Origin: Xestospongia muta
Taxonomy: Eukaryota; Porifera; Demospongiae; Haplosclerida; Petrosiidae
Length of the DNA stretch: 64,000 nucleotides
NCBI GenBank assembly: GCA_963693285.1
Contig: OY848925.1
Coordinates: forward strand, 1,838,932-1,902,931
Direction: 5' to 3'
Part shown: positions 53,446 through 63,851 of the stretch, piece by piece
Numbering within the stretch: the first letter of the stretch is position 1
Layout: each line of letters starts with the position of its first letter
The notes under the pieces: model-generated
The model's input: the letters and a program-made list of their open reading frames with translations, nothing else
What the model was told of the DNA's origin: nothing
Database searches by the model: none
Position numbers and translations under genes: made by a program

Positions 53446-53610
53446 ATGAAATGAAAATAATGCTTATTATTCTCCACTGATATTACTACATTTTATTATT
53501 AAAACTCAGGGATATATACATATAGGATAAATCTACTGTTTTCCACTAACATATGGGTCAGTGTAGTATAATGTATAATTAATAATGACATTGAAGGACA
53601 AAACTACAGG

Positions 53611-53898
53611 ATATTAAAGGTAATAACTTAACTGATGTTATGAAATTGATGAGGGATTTAGCATCTTTGGCAGTACAATGGAAAGAAAAAGAAACTATAG
53701 AGAGGGTGTGTCCACTAAATGTCATTACATCATTATGATGTCATTTAGGTTTATTCTTAACACAACAAGATGACATTGGATTCATTGCCAACATTACATG
53801 TAAATAGCTTAGATCAGATTAAACAGTTACCGATGATCTCTACACAGTATGATATACAAATGAAACAAATCACTGACTTTCTTAGTAAAATGGTTTGA
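53611..53898 (+). pseudogene. Unidentified two-exon coding fragment
   Basis: After a ctacag acceptor the plus strand reads DIKGNNLTDVMKLMRD...KETIER and could splice at gtgtgt (about 53706) to a second exon at 53770, MTLDSLPTLHVNSL...DFLSKMV, ending in TGA. Both pieces look protein-like (charged, helix-prone, no stops), but no start or earlier exon is found. The first piece is duplicated at about 47630-47758 without the second. I do not recognise the family. Probably the broken 3' end of a gene caught in the duplication. Confidence 0.35.
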
Positions 53899-54118
53899 CC
53901 TATAACTGGTCAAACTCATTTATCAAGAGCTAAACAATGTAGTGAAAGTAAATACTTTGCTAATTATTATATAAACAATCCCTATATAATAATATTGATG
54001 TTTACAGAATATAAAGACTAAAAATTTACATTGTTGTTTATACATGTCATGTTTATTTTAAACATGCCCTAGGATAACACCAGCTATTGTCAACATCAAG
54101 GTCATTGTGTGGCCAAAA

Positions 54119-55608
54119 ATGATTTTTTCACTTCTTCTGTTGGTCACCCCATTACTTGTTGGAGCTGATCGTAAGTAAAATACTTTAATATTTCAATTTT
54201 TCCTTTTTTTTAGAGCCAGCATCTATTGTAGTACGTCCTACATTGTATTCATCAGCTAAAGCCTCACAAAATGTACGCATAACATGTGTGGGATATGGTG
54301 ACCCAACTCCAGCAATTAGCTGGTCTCGTTACTCTGGTAGCCCTTTGGTTAATGGTTCAGACTCTGTTAGAATTCATGAACTCAATAAGACAGTGAATGG
54401 AACACAGTTTGTTATCTCTGTACTTGAAATATGTTCTTTACAAGTAAATCATACTGATCAGTACACTTGTGTAGCTGAGAATGGAGTCCCTGGACGTGGT
54501 ATTGCTGATAGCTCAGCCAGTTTTTATCTTGCTGTTACTCCAAACATTCAAGGTTAGTATGTATTAATATTTGAGTGGTAATATTGTACTAGTTTTCAGA
54601 GCCTCCAAATATTGTGGTACGTCCTCCAACAAATTCCATTGTCCCTAAAGGTAGCACAGTTGAGATTATCTGTGTTGCTTATGGCCAACCTCTGCCTTCC
54701 ATTGTGTGGTCTCGTAGTGATGTTGCTAATTTCTCTGATCTCTCCTCATCAACTTCCAATACTGTTGCTCATGTATATTCTGAGGTTGTCCGATATAGTG
54801 GTATTCATTTTTACAAATCAATTCTTCAAATATGTAATATATCAGCAGAAGATGATAGTATCTACCAATGCATTGCCAGCAATAATGTTGGGACAAATGA
54901 TAGTATAACATTCTCTTTACACATACAGAATGCTTCAGGTAATAATATAGTAATTACATCTATTATTAAATGCTTTATTAATAGGAACTGGTGATATCTC
55001 TACTACAAGTATTGGTCCATCTTGTCTTCCAACATCTACTACCAGTAGTAGTAATGTTAGTAGTAAGACTTTTATTACAGCTCTGGCTATTGAGGGTGCT
55101 GTGTTCATCATTGTTTGTATTGCATTGATTATTATCATCATTGCAGTTTGTCTTGGAGCCCAAAAAAATAAAGAAAAACAACTGCTTTATAATCCTAGGT
55201 ATATTACACTATATAATATGAGATAATGTGCATTATAATGGAGACACTAGTAATAGAAAAATGAAGACGATTACTGTATTCTGAAGTAAGATGATATGTC
55301 ACAACTTTTATGAGAGCACTATATATACTAGTATATATGTACTTTCATAACAGTTGTGACATTATATCATCTCACTTTGGAGAGCCAGGATCCAAAAATC
55401 AACTGATCCAGATCAGTTGACATTCCTGGCTCTCTTAAGTACATCAATATATCCTGTTTGTGTAATATAATAGTAATATTATTATTACAATATTAGGTCA
55501 GAAGATAATGAACACTACACATCTATGCTAGATGTCATTGGGATGAAAGATACTCCATTAAAAACAGGTGATCATCTCTATGAGGTCCCTGATATCGATA
55601 TGAAGTGA
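54119..55608 (+). CDS. Two-Ig-domain membrane receptor, 5 exons
   Basis: About 351 aa. Exons: 54119-54170, 54214-54552, 54600-54938, 54985-55198, 55497-55608; phases agree throughout. Exon 1 gives a signal peptide (MIFSLLLLVTPLLVGA). Exons 2 and 3 each encode one Ig domain of I/C2 type, with Cys in ITCVGYG and YTCVAENG, and IICVAYG and YQCIASNN, and a Trp in SWSR and VWSR. Exon 4 has a Ser/Thr-rich stalk and one hydrophobic helix (about FIIVCIALIIIIIAVCL), then a basic stop-transfer. The short tail holds YTSM and YEVP, which resemble SH2-binding sites (YxxM, YxxP). A type I cell-surface receptor is likely; ligand unknown. Intron 4 holds two hairpin repeats. Confidence 0.85.
55289..55372. repeat. 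Long hairpin repeat in Ig-receptor intron 4
   Basis: Arms of about 40 bases starting agatgatatgtcacaactt pair with the right arm across an atatatactagtatatat centre, with a few mismatches. Lies next to a second, independent palindrome. Confidence 0.75.
55380..55435. repeat. Second palindrome in Ig-receptor intron 4
   Basis: gagagccaggatccaaaaat then caactgatc, mirrored by gatcagttg and cattcctggctctct. It starts a few bases after the previous hairpin, so together they form a 150 bp foldback-rich block. Confidence 0.78.
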
Positions 55609-55860
55609 TCATGATGAAAACATTTTGTAACATACTATTGTTACCATGCTGAAATAATTAAAAGTAGAATTTTTGTAGCTGTCAACATTAATAAAAAACA
55701 TACAAACATTATTTTAGCCCAAGGAGTCCAATAACTGATCGTAGGCTAAAAATCCTAATCAATTTTGATATGAATATTATTGTGGTATGGAAATGAAAAA
55801 ATTTGTAGGCTTCCGGTCTGGTTATCAGGGCTGCTTCGTAAATGGAAACTTGAAGTGACA

Positions 55861-56817
55861 ATGTCATCATATCTTCTCAATGCTAGTGAAATACCAAGTG
55901 ATTTCAGGGAGCCCCACATCCATACTGGCTATCGACCAGTCAATATTTCAACATGGAATTGCATCAAGTATATGTTTGTTGTCCACAACGAATGGGGAAA
56001 TTTTTGGACTCACTTTGTTACCTTTTGGATATGGCTGGCATTGCTCTACTTTAAATCATACCAACTAGATTTCTCTGATCCTTTCTGGTATCCATTTCTC
56101 ATTGTGTGGATTGGAGGATGTCTTTTTGTTCTTGGTTCCAGTATAGCTCATGGATTTGCAAACAAATCACTTGCTTGGTTACACATACTATCAATGGTCG
56201 ACTACACTGGTATCACTCTGTATGCATTTGGACTCAGTATGGCTTATTACTTCTATGAACGGCCACTTGGGGTCAGTATCTTTGAGTACAAGTGGATTTT
56301 TGTCATAACGTATATGACATTGACTGGGTTCGCTTTATTGATGTGCTCACTGTCACGATTCAAAAGTGGTAATGGTTATGTTTATCGTGTAATTGGATTT
56401 GTTCCTATTTATATTGTGGGAGCATCTCCTTTTCTTTTACGTGTAAAAATCTGTATATTTACTGGTAATGATTGCGTCTACGAAACTCTACATCTTCAAT
56501 TCTTGTCTATCTTCTTTACTGTGATAACAGTGCTTTTCTTTATAACAAAATTTCCGGAAAGATGTTTTCCAGGTAAATGTGATTACTACTTTCAGAGTCA
56601 CCAGTTTTTTCACATATTTGTGGTTATTAAGACTAGTATTGTTTATTACTTTATGCCTATTGGAGCCTCAGTAAGAAGAGCTGCTCTTGAAAAAGAATAT
56701 TATTGTATGTCTAGTGTGGAAAGTGCCCTTATTCCTTTTATTGCTGTAGTGTTTCTATACACCATTCTTGTGATTATTGTAGCTATTAAGAATGCATCAA
56801 AACTAAAAACTGAATAA
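55861..56817 (+). CDS. PAQR family seven-helix receptor (membrane progestin receptor-like)
   Basis: Single-exon gene of 318 aa in the PAQR (progestin and adipoQ receptor) family. It has the conserved N-terminal block (HTGYRP, then HNEWGNFWTH, residues about 25-50), SSIAH (about 93-97), DYTGI (about 113) and HQFFH (about 247-251). The Ser, Asp and His residues in these motifs form the metal site of the family, and some members have ceramidase activity. The N-terminal GYRP and HNE-type block resembles the membrane progestin receptor branch more than AdipoR. I chose the ATG at 55861 because the frame upstream offers TTG only. This is the only intact PAQR copy; three pseudogenes stand beside GR6-GR8. 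Confidence 0.9.
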   Translation: MSSYLLNASEIPSDFREPHIHTGYRPVNISTWNCIKYMFVVHNEWGNFWTHFVTFWIWLALLYFKSYQLDFSDPFWYPFLIVWIGGCLFVLGSSIAHGFANKSLAWLHILSMVDYTGITLYAFGLSMAYYFYERPLGVSIFEYKWIFVITYMTLTGFALLMCSLSRFKSGNGYVYRVIGFVPIYIVGASPFLLRVKICIFTGNDCVYETLHLQFLSIFFTVITVLFFITKFPERCFPGKCDYYFQSHQFFHIFVVIKTSIVYYFMPIGASVRRAALEKEYYCMSSVESALIPFIAVVFLYTILVIIVAIKNASKLKTE

Positions 56818-57320
56818 TATTGTTAACTATGGAATTCACAGTGTTATAAATGTATAACATATCTTCTATTTTATTTATAGCACATATTATTAGCCATTAA
56901 AATATTTTGGTTCTTTTATAATTTATCAACTAAACTTTATGTTTAATAAAAAAGTTGAGCTATCAGAACCTATATAACTTTACCACAGTGACACATTGAA
57001 CTGATTTGAAATGTCCAATGGCAACAAAAGAGTAATGGAATGATGTATTCTATAAAGCAGCCAAAATCTATTAATAAGTACTTTTACCGACAATGTGAAG
57101 CACATAAGCTGTGATATGTATCTCTACTATCATGTGAATATTAACTGGATTATTCCTTACTTTCAGTTTGTGATATTTACATTATTTACATTAATTGAGA
57201 AATGAACTTTTACTAACAATGTGAGCACATATCCTAGCAAATTGTAGGCTCAGAGGTTAATACAACTTGTGATGTATAAGTAAGTATATGTAGAAGACAA
57301 AAAAGTAAACCTATTGAATG
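56818..57320. other. Intergenic with a POT transporter relic
   Basis: Between the PAQR gene and the end of the FANCD2-like gene. About 57088-57170 on the minus strand matches the C-terminal tail of the POT gene at 60425 (it reads KVRNNPVNIHMIVEIHITAY) and is a stray relic. Nothing else recognised. Confidence 0.6.
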
Positions 57321-59455
57321 TTATGAGTCAGGGGTTAAGTCCATTACTTCATCTTCCTCTGGAGCAGTACTTGTATTCTATAAAAGAGAAATAATATAAT
57401 ATAGTTTAGAACTCTTATTTGCTATTATAAAACAGTTACTTTAGTTGCAGTTATCTAAAGTATTTTTTCAGGTAACAGACAAAGATCAACACAGAGGCAG
57501 CAAGATTAATTAGTTATCATGTTGTCAGTAGATTTCCTGTCACAATATAACAAACACACCTCTACTGGCTGTGATTAATTATGTATCTAGCATCTCAATT
57601 CATAGTCTACAATTTAGCAAAGTCTATTTGTTTTATTTGTTTTATTTCCCTTTTATAATGATGCGAGTGTACACAAATGACTCAAAAAATATAGGACTAT
57701 CTGGTACATGAAGAGAATATCTATTGAGACAAGAATGCTACAGATTTACTTCAAACAAGCATCAGGTTTCATAATGATACTTAACAACAATATCTTACTT
57801 CTCTGTCTTCACCACTCACTGGTTGGTTATCTGTAGATGTACCAGATACTTGCGTTAAAATTTCCTCACCCTTTTAAAAAAACCATATTCAAACATTAGG
57901 ATATAATTATATGACATCACAACAAGAACTATCATAACTGTTATGATAGTTATTATTATCAAAGAAACTAATCACAGCACACCCAACTATTGGGAATATC
58001 TATTTTTAAGACATACCTGTATATTTCGATTCTTTAAATTTCCCATCCAAAATGCTTCCACACAATCATGATTAATGAGAAGTTCCTGTAATACAAACTG
58101 TTATCCTACATAATACACTATTCATAAATGTACCTTAACTTGAAATACTAATGTCTCCAGGCTTCGTTTGAGCTGAGGTACATGAGCAGTAAGAGCAACA
58201 TTTTTAGCCACTTTTGAATGACCACAATAATGTTGTAAGCAACGTGTTGCCTTCTGTAGACTCTTTAATACAGACACTACCTCACCCTGTAATAATATTC
58301 ATAGTATTGATAAGGAAGAACCAAGTATATTAACCTTTCTTGCTTTGAAGAAATTATCAAGTAGTGGTAATCCACTTTTTGAGAAGATGTCAGCAAATAC
58401 CTTCCCATATTTCAAAGCAGCAGATAAAACAGGTTTAGTATCAAAAGACTAACAAATAAACAAAAATAAAACTATATATATTATAATGTGTCACATTCTT
58501 GCCTTAACTAGATTCATCAGTATGAACATAACTTTACTACAATGATCCAGTTTCATCAATACTGTCACCATCTCCTATATAACATCATGGGATAATAACA
58601 CTGTATTAATATAGGTACATTATACCTCTATATCATCAGTAATAGATGAAGTAGACATCTTAATATAACTATTTACTGCACATAACATACAACGAAAATA
58701 ACAGGGAAATGTGGCTTTATTAGAATAAGATAAAATTGAGTCGTAGGTGTGCCTTAGATCAGGAAATCTGACATCCTGTGGTGTATACTTTCAACTATAG
58801 CTTCAAAGCAGTTCAAACTAAACTAGTATCTATTGAGGTGCATTGATCAAAATTTCCCAATACAAAATGGCCTCTAGCACCAATTTGTAAACCATTCATT
58901 TAAAATCATCACATGTTATACATCTGGTTGTCTCATATCAAGTCACATATATTATATACTTACAAGTTGAGAGTAGGAAATATAGTGGACTGATTTAAAG
59001 GTTCATCTCCCAGTAATTCAGGTATAACATTACCACAAAGCTCTTCAACCACATCTATAGGATTATCTGACCACTCTATATAATACCTACAGTATAATAT
59101 GAAGACATATAACTTAAAGCATGTTGTGTGTCCTGTTTAACACATATACCACTAACCCATCCATCTTTTTATCACTCTTAAACTAATATAGTACCTTATT
59201 ATGAGTTCAAGTGCATCACTTTTATTAACAATGTTTTCCAAATCTCTCCAATCTTTTTTCAATAGTCGTTCACAAAATGAGCCTAAAACAATATCACTTC
59301 ATGTTATAATAATTTCATAAAACTAACTGGTAATGTTCTTCAGTTCGTTTATTTGTGTACAGGTTGCTAGGGCAACATATAATTTACACAGAGCAGCTGC
59401 ACATTGCAAATTTGGTATCTTAAGGAAACACCCTTCAAAATACTCCATCGTGTTC
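57321..59455 (-). CDS. FANCD2-like gene, C-terminal part only, 10 exons
   Basis: About 338 codons matching the C-terminal region of FANCD2, the Fanconi anaemia DNA crosslink-repair protein. Exons: 59328-59455, 59195-59282, 58964-59086, 58626-58767, 58503-58574, 58335-58448, 58134-58286, 58017-58085, 57799-57870, 57321-57377; the phases join without a break. Recognisable blocks: STIFPTL, LKYGKVF, HYCGHSK, VPQLKRSLE, EAFWMGNLKNR, then an acidic end (EEDEVMDL). One donor (at 58501-58502) is GC. The first exon seen starts after a good acceptor, so the N-terminal two-thirds, including the monoubiquitinated-lysine region, should lie further right. Instead an intact POT gene on the same strand is found. 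So this is either a truncated copy, or the gene has a very long intron. Confidence 0.75.
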
Positions 59456-59721
59456 CTAGGAATATTGAGAGCAGGTAATACTCAAGATAGACAGTATAGA
59501 GCATATTAATGTATTATGAATGGATGTTTTGATGTGGGATGTAATAGCTATTATATACATGTAATAACAAGAGTGAAAATAATAATAGCACGCGGGATAA
59601 CTTATAAATAGTAAATTGGACTATATAAGTACACAATGAGCCAGACGTGTTCTATTGAAGTGAATGATCTGATATTACTTTTAGTCCTTTTGTTAAAAAA
59701 GACTTTGTCAATCAATACATC

Positions 59722-59780
<59 letters not shown>

Positions 59781-60424
59781 TTTCCATCAAAGCCAAGCTA
59801 AAGAGAATCAACTCACAGATTGAAAAAAGAAGCTAACACTTCATAATATGAAATGTCTAACTCCAAAATATGCACACTGCTCCTAAAATATAAAGGACAT
59901 ATATATATATATATATATATATTGTCCAATCCATCATACATCACTAATCAATCCAAATAGTGGATAAAAGATTTGGAATATTAAATTCACATACAAAAAC
60001 ACTGCTGCATTTTCACATGTAATGGATATACAAGACGTTGACAGTCATGTACACAATTGTTGCTTATTAAACTTGACAAAAGCTTAACCATATATACTGC
60101 AAGAATGTTGTCTATTACCACATCATGTAATGATATTGCAATTATCATTACTTCATGATTATAGAAATCACTGATAGGACTATATGAGACTGATAGAGAA
60201 TCTATAGTTGTAGACATCCAAATCACCATTCAATATAGCTTCGAAAGTATATATATAGTACTGGATAACATCATCTTCTAGTTTTCGTAATGAAATAATG
60301 TTTGTGACTATACAAAGTTGTAACATTTTATTCATGTAGTAATTAATTAATTCTCTTAATCTATAAAAGTGCAAATTAAAAAGAATACACAATTAGAGAC
60401 CCTGTATATTTCTCTAAAATATTC
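59456..60424. other. Intergenic with microsatellites and a POT relic
   Basis: Holds a GA microsatellite (59723-59780), a TA microsatellite (59899-59922) and a minus-strand relic of the POT transporter N-terminal motif (about 59923-59985, reading IFQIFYPLFGLISDV followed by a stop). No FANCD2 exon is recognised here. Confidence 0.6.
59723..59780. repeat. GA dinucleotide microsatellite
   Basis: About 28 GA units with one AA interruption; the Arg-Glu and Ser-Leu frames through it are not genes. Confidence 0.95.
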
Positions 60425-62065
60425 TTAGTTTATAGTTGCACCATACTGGGAAGTACCATGACGTAATGACATGACAGATTCATTATCTAGTCCTATCTCT
60501 TTATGATACTCTGCTTCCTGGTTGATATAAGCTGTGATGTGTGCCTCTGCTATCATGTGAATATTAACTGGATTATTTCTCTTTCTTAGTTTGTAATGTT
60601 TAGACAGAATGAGAAAGATAATGAATACAAAAGAGAGAAGGAGAGTCTGAATGAGGTAGTAAAAGAAACCACAACTTATAGGAATGGATGTAGGAAGTAA
60701 CTGAAAAGGACGATAAAGATTATATCCAATCAGTTTATCTATGCCATTGAATGCAAACAAAAGTCCAAATAAGAATCCTTTCATTTCATGAGGAGATTGA
60801 GCAATGATAAATTCAAAAAGGACTATCAAAAAAAACCCAGACCCAATCACTCCCAGCAAATGTGGTATCATAGTCCAGTAATAATTAAGAGACATAACCT
60901 CATTGATGGTATTATTAAACATACAAGTGACATTAGGAGTTTGGAGGTGACCTATAGTCTCTATTACTACCATACCTACTCTTTCTAAAACTTGAATAAA
61001 TAAACCAGCTCCAATTACTGTCAACATACTAGGAGTATATTTGGTGGTTTTCTTTAGAAGTGGTCTTATAATGAAATGATATAATGGAATTCCAAAAGTT
61101 ATTATTTGCGGAAATAATATGCTTTCGTCACTGAAGAAACATGTAAGAATACTATCACTGTTAAATCTCATGTGACTTTGCTGTTTGTAGCTCACATCGA
61201 CAGTCATTCCTATCATTGCACATATAAACATAACTGGTATTAATCTCAATGTTGTCTTGACATTTTCTACCTCCTCCTCTGAGAAAGGACCACCATATTT
61301 ATCCTTACCAAGATCAAGTCGTGAAGGGATATCTTGTTCCCAGTAGGTGAGGGCACTACGATTCCTGGGGTACTTGTTCTTTCTAGCATAGTTGAGTACT
61401 TTAACAATATGTTTAATAGGGTTAGTGATCTGAGGTGTCTTGTCTAGCCAATGTTGACAAAGAAACAGACTAGAGAGAGCAATAGTTAGACCAGAGAATG
61501 ATATGAAAATCAACATCAATAGAAGTATTACAGGAGAACTATTTTGTAATCCACAGACAAAACTAAATAGTACCATAGGAGAAAAATGTAAACTCCAATA
61601 CCACCAATGTACTGCAGCACTAAGTTCATCACTAGATGCTCCTATCATTTGATCAGTAACAAAAGGAAGATTGTTGGCATATATAGCAGCAAAACCAAGT
61701 GAATTCAAAACACTGCACACATAAAAAAAGATTTGTGACATCAATGGGTTAAATTCATAAGCAATAACAGATCCTGTAAGAAATACACATCCCATTATTA
61801 CAGAATAGAGTCCATATAAAATAGCTCTATATCTTCCAATCCATGCATCAGCAATCCATCCAAATAGTGGGAAGAAGATGCGGAGTATTGAAGTCAAGTA
61901 TGGAAGGGGAAAATTCTGAGTATTGAGAGCATGAGTGATTTTGAGATAATTAGGATCATCATAAGATAAGTTGAAATATACAGCTGTAAACACCATAATC
62001 ATCAAGATAGCTCCTTTCGATTTAATACATAGTACTGGATAAGAACAAACCTTTCTAACATTCAT
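60425..62065 (-). CDS. Proton-coupled oligopeptide transporter (POT/SLC15 family)
   Basis: Intact single-exon gene of 546 aa. It belongs to the POT (PTR2, SLC15) major-facilitator group, which imports di- and tripeptides or histidine using the proton gradient. Near residues 65-85 it has FGWIADAWIGRYRAILYG, matching the family signature around helices 2-3 (G-x-x-x-AD-x-x-x-G-[KR]-[YF]). About twelve hydrophobic segments follow, with a larger loop mid-protein after helix 6. The usual N-terminal ExxER motif is not obvious (SYDDPNYLK lies there), so proton coupling or substrate could differ. The size fits the family (about 530-600 aa). A second copy enters the window at the right end. A close MFS relative cannot be fully excluded. 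Confidence 0.85.
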   Translation of the reverse strand: MNVRKVCSYPVLCIKSKGAILMIMVFTAVYFNLSYDDPNYLKITHALNTQNFPLPYLTSILRIFFPLFGWIADAWIGRYRAILYGLYSVIMGCVFLTGSVIAYEFNPLMSQIFFYVCSVLNSLGFAAIYANNLPFVTDQMIGASSDELSAAVHWWYWSLHFSPMVLFSFVCGLQNSSPVILLLMLIFISFSGLTIALSSLFLCQHWLDKTPQITNPIKHIVKVLNYARKNKYPRNRSALTYWEQDIPSRLDLGKDKYGGPFSEEEVENVKTTLRLIPVMFICAMIGMTVDVSYKQQSHMRFNSDSILTCFFSDESILFPQIITFGIPLYHFIIRPLLKKTTKYTPSMLTVIGAGLFIQVLERVGMVVIETIGHLQTPNVTCMFNNTINEVMSLNYYWTMIPHLLGVIGSGFFLIVLFEFIIAQSPHEMKGFLFGLLFAFNGIDKLIGYNLYRPFQLLPTSIPISCGFFYYLIQTLLLSFVFIIFLILSKHYKLRKRNNPVNIHMIAEAHITAYINQEAEYHKEIGLDNESVMSLRHGTSQYGATIN

Positions 62066-63851
62066 TCCAGATTCTTTATGCTTGAAAAAGACAAAGCTCT
62101 AATATTTTGTTAAGTGGCAATTGTACACTGTAAAAATTGATTTGTTGATTTAACCAATATATTGTTATACAGGTTGCCTGTAGCAAACTTAGTATGATGC
62201 AAAAGTAAACATAACACTGTTTTTAGTACTAATGTACTACTAGTTACATGAACAGTAGTATATTAGTAATCAAAACAGTGTTATGTTTACTTTCACATTA
62301 CACTAAGTTTGCTACAGGCAACCTGTATAACAATATATTGGTTAAATCAACAAATCAATTTTTACAGTGTAACAGTAGAAACATTTATATAATGTTGTGA
62401 GTCATATTATGATAACTTAATAATTATTTTTGTAAACATACTAACATGTTGTTATATACTCTGTTTAGTTATTATAACTTGAAGTAACGAAATTGGTCAA
62501 AAACATATAACATTGATATATTAAGGTTGTTTTTTGTTACTTTAGTCAAAACCATCACATTTTTCTCATATTTGAAACATACCTGAGAATGATGGTTAAC
62601 TTTTTAGAGCTTGCTGCACTATAACTAAATGTAAAAACAAATAATATGTGTATGCAAACCAGATTAAATAAAGTAATGATAATTGACTGTTATCTTTGGT
62701 GCAGTGGTTAGTCTATATCTTTTTAATATTTTAATTCAATTAGGTGCAAAAATTGATAAACATTTGTTAAAGATGAAAATCACATGGTTATCATATTTGT
62801 AAACAGACTGACATAAAGTGTTTCTATTGCTAGTGAATTAGTATAAAGCTAGTATTATACATATTATACAGGTCACTATAATTTATTATGTCACATTTTC
62901 AATTCTTCATATTATGTACAACTATCTTGTTTGTCATAAAGATGTTTTTCTCTTGTTAAGGAAAGCATATTTACATAGTTTAAAGAATTCAAAAGTTTCA
63001 GACTGATGTCTATCACCTCATGAGCAAAAGTAGATATATTTGCTTGTGTGATGTAAGGTAGACACTTGGAATATGTTATTAAAAGTATAACAGAACAACC
63101 ACAAGAACAACAATAACAACTGAGTTAGACACACATGGCAATGAGTATTTATATAAAAGTCAAAGATCAGGAAGGTTATAGAAGGTCTAGTAACTAATTT
63201 AAGAACATGTGGTGCAGTCATAGAAAGTGATTAAGTACAAGATTAAATGAGAGTTTACAGTAATTAACAAGTGCCATAGACATGATAAATAAACATTTTT
63301 ATATATAATAAGTCTAAAGTACACTACAGCTTGCTACCTTGCTATGACACAACAGACTAGACATTCTTATGTAAGTGAAGACTAATGGTTCACTGATTTG
63401 GTTACATTTAGCTTTAGAATTTAAATTAAAAATAACAACTATTGTGAAAACTGTTGCTATGGTATAACACATAAATCATTAATATTGTGAGTTACACAAT
63501 AAACTAAACACAATAAGGTTAAGCAATTCATTAATAACATTTCTCTAATATATGGATACAAACTATCTAGCTAAAATATCTCCCTAGACAAGTGTGAACT
63601 AACAAGGATACCTCTTGATAGCAAACTACTGAAATCATAGTTTTGTTTACTCAAAATAATAACTACTAAATCCCATACCATACTTCATAATTTAGCATGT
63701 TACCTGTTGATAGTTATTGAACTATAAAGCAAAGGCAGAGATAAAGATTAAAAAAATCATTAGTAACAATTTTAATATATGGATACAAACAATGTAGCTA
63801 AAATTCTTTTTAAACAATTTTAACTAGTAAAGATGAACAATCTGTGATAAT
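62066..63851. other. Intergenic with one MITE
   Basis: Spacer between the two POT genes. Apart from the inverted-repeat element at 62126-62369 I see no gene; the minus frame at 63018-63221 has no recognisable family. Confidence 0.55.
62126..62369. mobile_element. MITE with long terminal inverted repeats
   Basis: About 245 bp. Arms of about 70 bases are near-perfect inverted copies, from cactgtaaaaattgatttg at the outer end to caggttgcctgtagcaaac further in, and continue through a shorter imperfect stem around acataacactgtttt. TA flanks both ends. The element is non-coding and could fold into one long hairpin. The TA target suggests a Tc1/mariner-type source. Confidence 0.85.

Noticed and set aside
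59602..59836. Arg-Glu and Ser-Leu repeat frames on both strands
   Set aside because: Translation of a GA microsatellite; no conserved flank or exon structure.
60788..60988. 66-codon plus-strand frame
   Set aside because: Antisense shadow of the POT transporter gene.
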